NCBI GenBank assembly: GCA_003513015.1
Contig: DOTA01000289.1
Location: forward strand, 1 to 6,069
Length of the DNA: 6,069 nucleotides
Origin: Chloroflexota bacterium
Lineage (GTDB): Bacteria; Chloroflexota; Anaerolineae; Anaerolineales; UBA11858
Direction: 5' to 3'
The stretch's first letter is position 1. Each line of letters begins with the position of its first letter. Position numbers and translations under genes: made by a program. Under the pieces are notes generated by a model. The model did not search any database and was not told the DNA's origin. It saw only the letters and a list, made by a program, of their open reading frames with translations. Of the stretch, positions 4,474 to 6,069 are shown one piece after another.

Positions 4474-5394
4474 ATGGATATCGTAGGAAAACGCTACACC
4501 TATTTCGCGATCTCCCTGAGCTTAATTGTTCCCGGGTTGATCGGTTTAATCATTTGGGGTTTGCCCCTGGCTGTTGATTTTGCGGGCGGTAGCATCGTTG
4601 AAATTCGCTTTGTCAGTGGCAATGTTCCCACCTTGCAAGATGTGCGTGATGTTTACGCCAATTTCGGTGAAACAGATGCCGAGCCGCGTTTATCCGGCAC
4701 TGATGAAATGGTGATTCGCACCAAGCACATGAGTGATGCCACCAATGCCGAAATTTTGAAAGCAATGCAAGATCAGTTTGGCACCGAAGTTTTGATGCTG
4801 CGCTTTGAGAGCGTTGGCCCGACCATTGGGCGAGAAGTTACCATTCGGGCTATTGGCACAATTGCCATGGCCGCAATCGCGATTCTGCTCTACATTTGGT
4901 ATGCCTTCCGAGGGATTAAAAATTCCTACCGTTACGGTGTCAGTGCCATTATTGCCATGCTCCATGATGTGGCAGTTGTTTTTGGGATGCAAGCCATCAT
5001 CAGCCACTTTTTTGGCTGGGAAGTGGATGCCCTATTCTTAACCGCCCTCCTGACAGTCATCAGTTTCTCGGTCCATGACAGTATCGTGGTTTTCGACCGC
5101 ATCCGTGAAAATTCCGGCCGTTTGCGCCGAGAAAACTATGAGAGTGTCGTCAATCAATCTATCGTGCAGACCATGACGCGCTCGATCAACACCCAATTGA
5201 CCGTCTTTCTGACCCTGTTGGCGCTGTTGCTCTTTGGTGGCAGCACAATCCGGCATTTCATCGTGATTTTGATGATCGGCCTTTTGAGTGGTACCTATTC
5301 CTCGATTTTCAATGCCGCCCCCATTTTGGTCGTGTGGGAAAATCGCGAATGGAAGACCTGGTTTCGCAAAAACAAATCCTCGGCAGCCGCATAA
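4474..5394 (+). CDS. secF: Protein translocase subunit SecF
   Basis: SecF is the partner of SecD in the proton-driven translocation complex of the cytoplasmic membrane. It has 306 residues, a normal family length. The first helix is at about 10-30, followed by PLAVDFAGGSIVEIRF (31-46) and a small extracytoplasmic domain (about 47-110). ESVGPTIGRE (112-121) opens the five-helix C-terminal bundle. That bundle holds AIIAMLHDVAVVFG (158-171), SFSVHDSIVVFDRIREN (197-213), SINTQLTVFLTLLALLLFGG (237-256) and GLLSGTYSSIFNAAPILVVW (269-288). In the usual family motif (NDTVVVFDRIRE) the residue before Asp is Asn; here it is His201, a mild variation, with Asp202 and the rest kept. The AGGAG ribosome binding site (4463-4467) immediately follows the secD stop, with 6 bases to the ATG. 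The gene ends before a strong terminator. Confidence 0.97.
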   Translation: MDIVGKRYTYFAISLSLIVPGLIGLIIWGLPLAVDFAGGSIVEIRFVSGNVPTLQDVRDVYANFGETDAEPRLSGTDEMVIRTKHMSDATNAEILKAMQDQFGTEVLMLRFESVGPTIGREVTIRAIGTIAMAAIAILLYIWYAFRGIKNSYRYGVSAIIAMLHDVAVVFGMQAIISHFFGWEVDALFLTALLTVISFSVHDSIVVFDRIRENSGRLRRENYESVVNQSIVQTMTRSINTQLTVFLTLLALLLFGGSTIRHFIVILMIGLLSGTYSSIFNAAPILVVWENREWKTWFRKNKSSAAA

Positions 5395-5415
5395 TCTGCC
5401 ATAAATGTTCGATCA

Positions 5416-5454
5416 AAAAGCCCCTCGACCGCATGGACCGAGGGACTTTTTTGT
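5416..5454. terminator. Bidirectional intrinsic terminator after secF
   Basis: CCCTCG (5422-5427) pairs with CGAGGG (5439-5444), and AAAAG (5416-5420) pairs with CTTTT (5446-5450) below a single C/A mismatch. The apex can close further with CC/GG around GCAT. The plus strand continues with TTTTTTGTTTT and the minus strand also has a T-run (from the A-run 5415-5419). It can therefore end both secDF and the convergent transaldolase gene. Confidence 0.87.
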
Positions 5455-5475
5455 TTTACCGTTTGAATACTTAAT

Positions 5476-6069
5476 CTATACTGCCGAAGCCCGCCGCTTC
5501 TCGACCGCATCCAATAAAGCTGTAAAAGCATCCGCAAAGGCTTTAACGCCCTGATCTTCCAATTCCTGTGTAACCTCCTCCATCGAAATTCCCAAGGCAG
5601 CTAAATCATCCATAGCATTTCGCGCAGCCTCGAGATCTGCTTCCAAGGTGAACGCAGCCATTCCGTGATCTGTGAAGGCGACCAGGGTCGCGGGCGGCAC
5701 AGTGTTGACCGTATGGGGACCAATCAACTCATCCACATATTTGGTGTCGGGATAGGCCTTATTTTTCGTACTGGTAGAGGCCCACAACGCCCGTTGAATT
5801 TGCGCGCCTTCCGCTCGTAGCTTTTCCCAACGCTCGCCTGCAAAGATTTGTTTGTGCATGGCATAGGCCAGCTTGGCGTTTGACACTGCAATCTTCCCTT
5901 GCAACGCCGCGGCTCGCTCACTGCCGAGAGCCTCTAGGCGGCTATCCACATTACTGTCAATGCGCGAGATAAAAAATGAAGCTACTGAGGCAATCTGATC
6001 GACCGGCTGCCCCGCTCCCAAACGCTGCTCCAACCCCGCCAGATACGCTTCCATGACTTCCTCGTAGCG
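5476..6069 (-). CDS. tal: Transaldolase, C-terminal part (5' end outside the window)
   Basis: Transaldolase moves a dihydroxyacetone unit between sugar phosphates (sedoheptulose-7-phosphate plus glyceraldehyde-3-phosphate giving erythrose-4-phosphate plus fructose-6-phosphate) in the cytosolic pentose phosphate pathway. The frame is open to the right edge: RYEEV precedes the first Met at 6054, so 197 C-terminal residues are visible. Recognisable blocks are [59 protein letters not shown], and [20 protein letters not shown]. These fit the longer, mycobacterial-type transaldolase branch of the (beta/alpha)8 aldolase family. The Schiff-base lysine lies further N-terminal, outside the window, so catalytic competence cannot be judged here. 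The protein ends EKRRASAV with no phosphoglucose isomerase domain, so it is not the C-terminally fused Tal-Pgi type. It converges on secF across a shared terminator. Confidence 0.93.
   Translation of the reverse strand, partial: RYEEVMEAYLAGLEQRLGAGQPVDQIASVASFFISRIDSNVDSRLEALGSERAAALQGKIAVSNAKLAYAMHKQIFAGERWEKLRAEGAQIQRALWASTSTKNKAYPDTKYVDELIGPHTVNTVPPATLVAFTDHGMAAFTLEADLEAARNAMDDLAALGISMEEVTQELEDQGVKAFADAFTALLDAVEKRRASAV

Overview
This looks like an ordinary housekeeping stretch of a bacterial chromosome of intermediate GC content. The mix of genes fits a Chloroflexota (Anaerolineae-like) bacterium: separate compact SecD and SecF, a transaldolase of the kind found in actinobacteria, Chloroflexota and cyanobacteria, a phytol/dolichol-kinase-like membrane enzyme, and a cysteine-tailed A-type Fe-S carrier. 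That assignment is an inference from protein style and needs a database search to confirm. I see no tRNA, rRNA, CRISPR array, insertion sequence or phage gene.

Layout, left to right. Positions 1-134 (+) hold the C-terminal end of an exported or membrane-anchored protein. It faces an A-type Fe-S carrier gene (202-603, -), and the two share a bidirectional terminator at 157-186. The carrier has its own sigma-70-like promoter (646-674). Upstream of it, also on the minus strand, is a tight three-gene run: smpB (2269-2721), a protein of unknown function (1432-2262) and a phytol/dolichol-kinase-like integral membrane protein (709-1416). The gaps are 6 and 6-15 bases, so this is almost certainly one operon led by smpB. 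smpB appears to have an extended -10 element so close to its ATG that the mRNA would be leaderless.

The 406-base divergent gap (2722-3127) between smpB and secD is the most interesting part. It contains an inverted repeat, a near-consensus promoter pointing toward secD, a palindrome at its predicted start site, and a strong intrinsic terminator only about 70 bases downstream. A further set of mutually exclusive hairpins lies before secD. No convincing second promoter is visible between the terminator and secD. The gap therefore encodes either a small RNA or a transcription-attenuation leader for secDF.

secD (3128-4462) and secF (4474-5394) form a two-gene operon for the proton-motive-force-driven accessory part of the Sec translocon. 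A second bidirectional terminator (5416-5454) separates them from a convergent transaldolase gene (5476 to the window edge, -). Together the window covers protein export (SecDF), ribosome rescue (SmpB), Fe-S cluster delivery, isoprenoid-alcohol phosphorylation and the pentose phosphate pathway.
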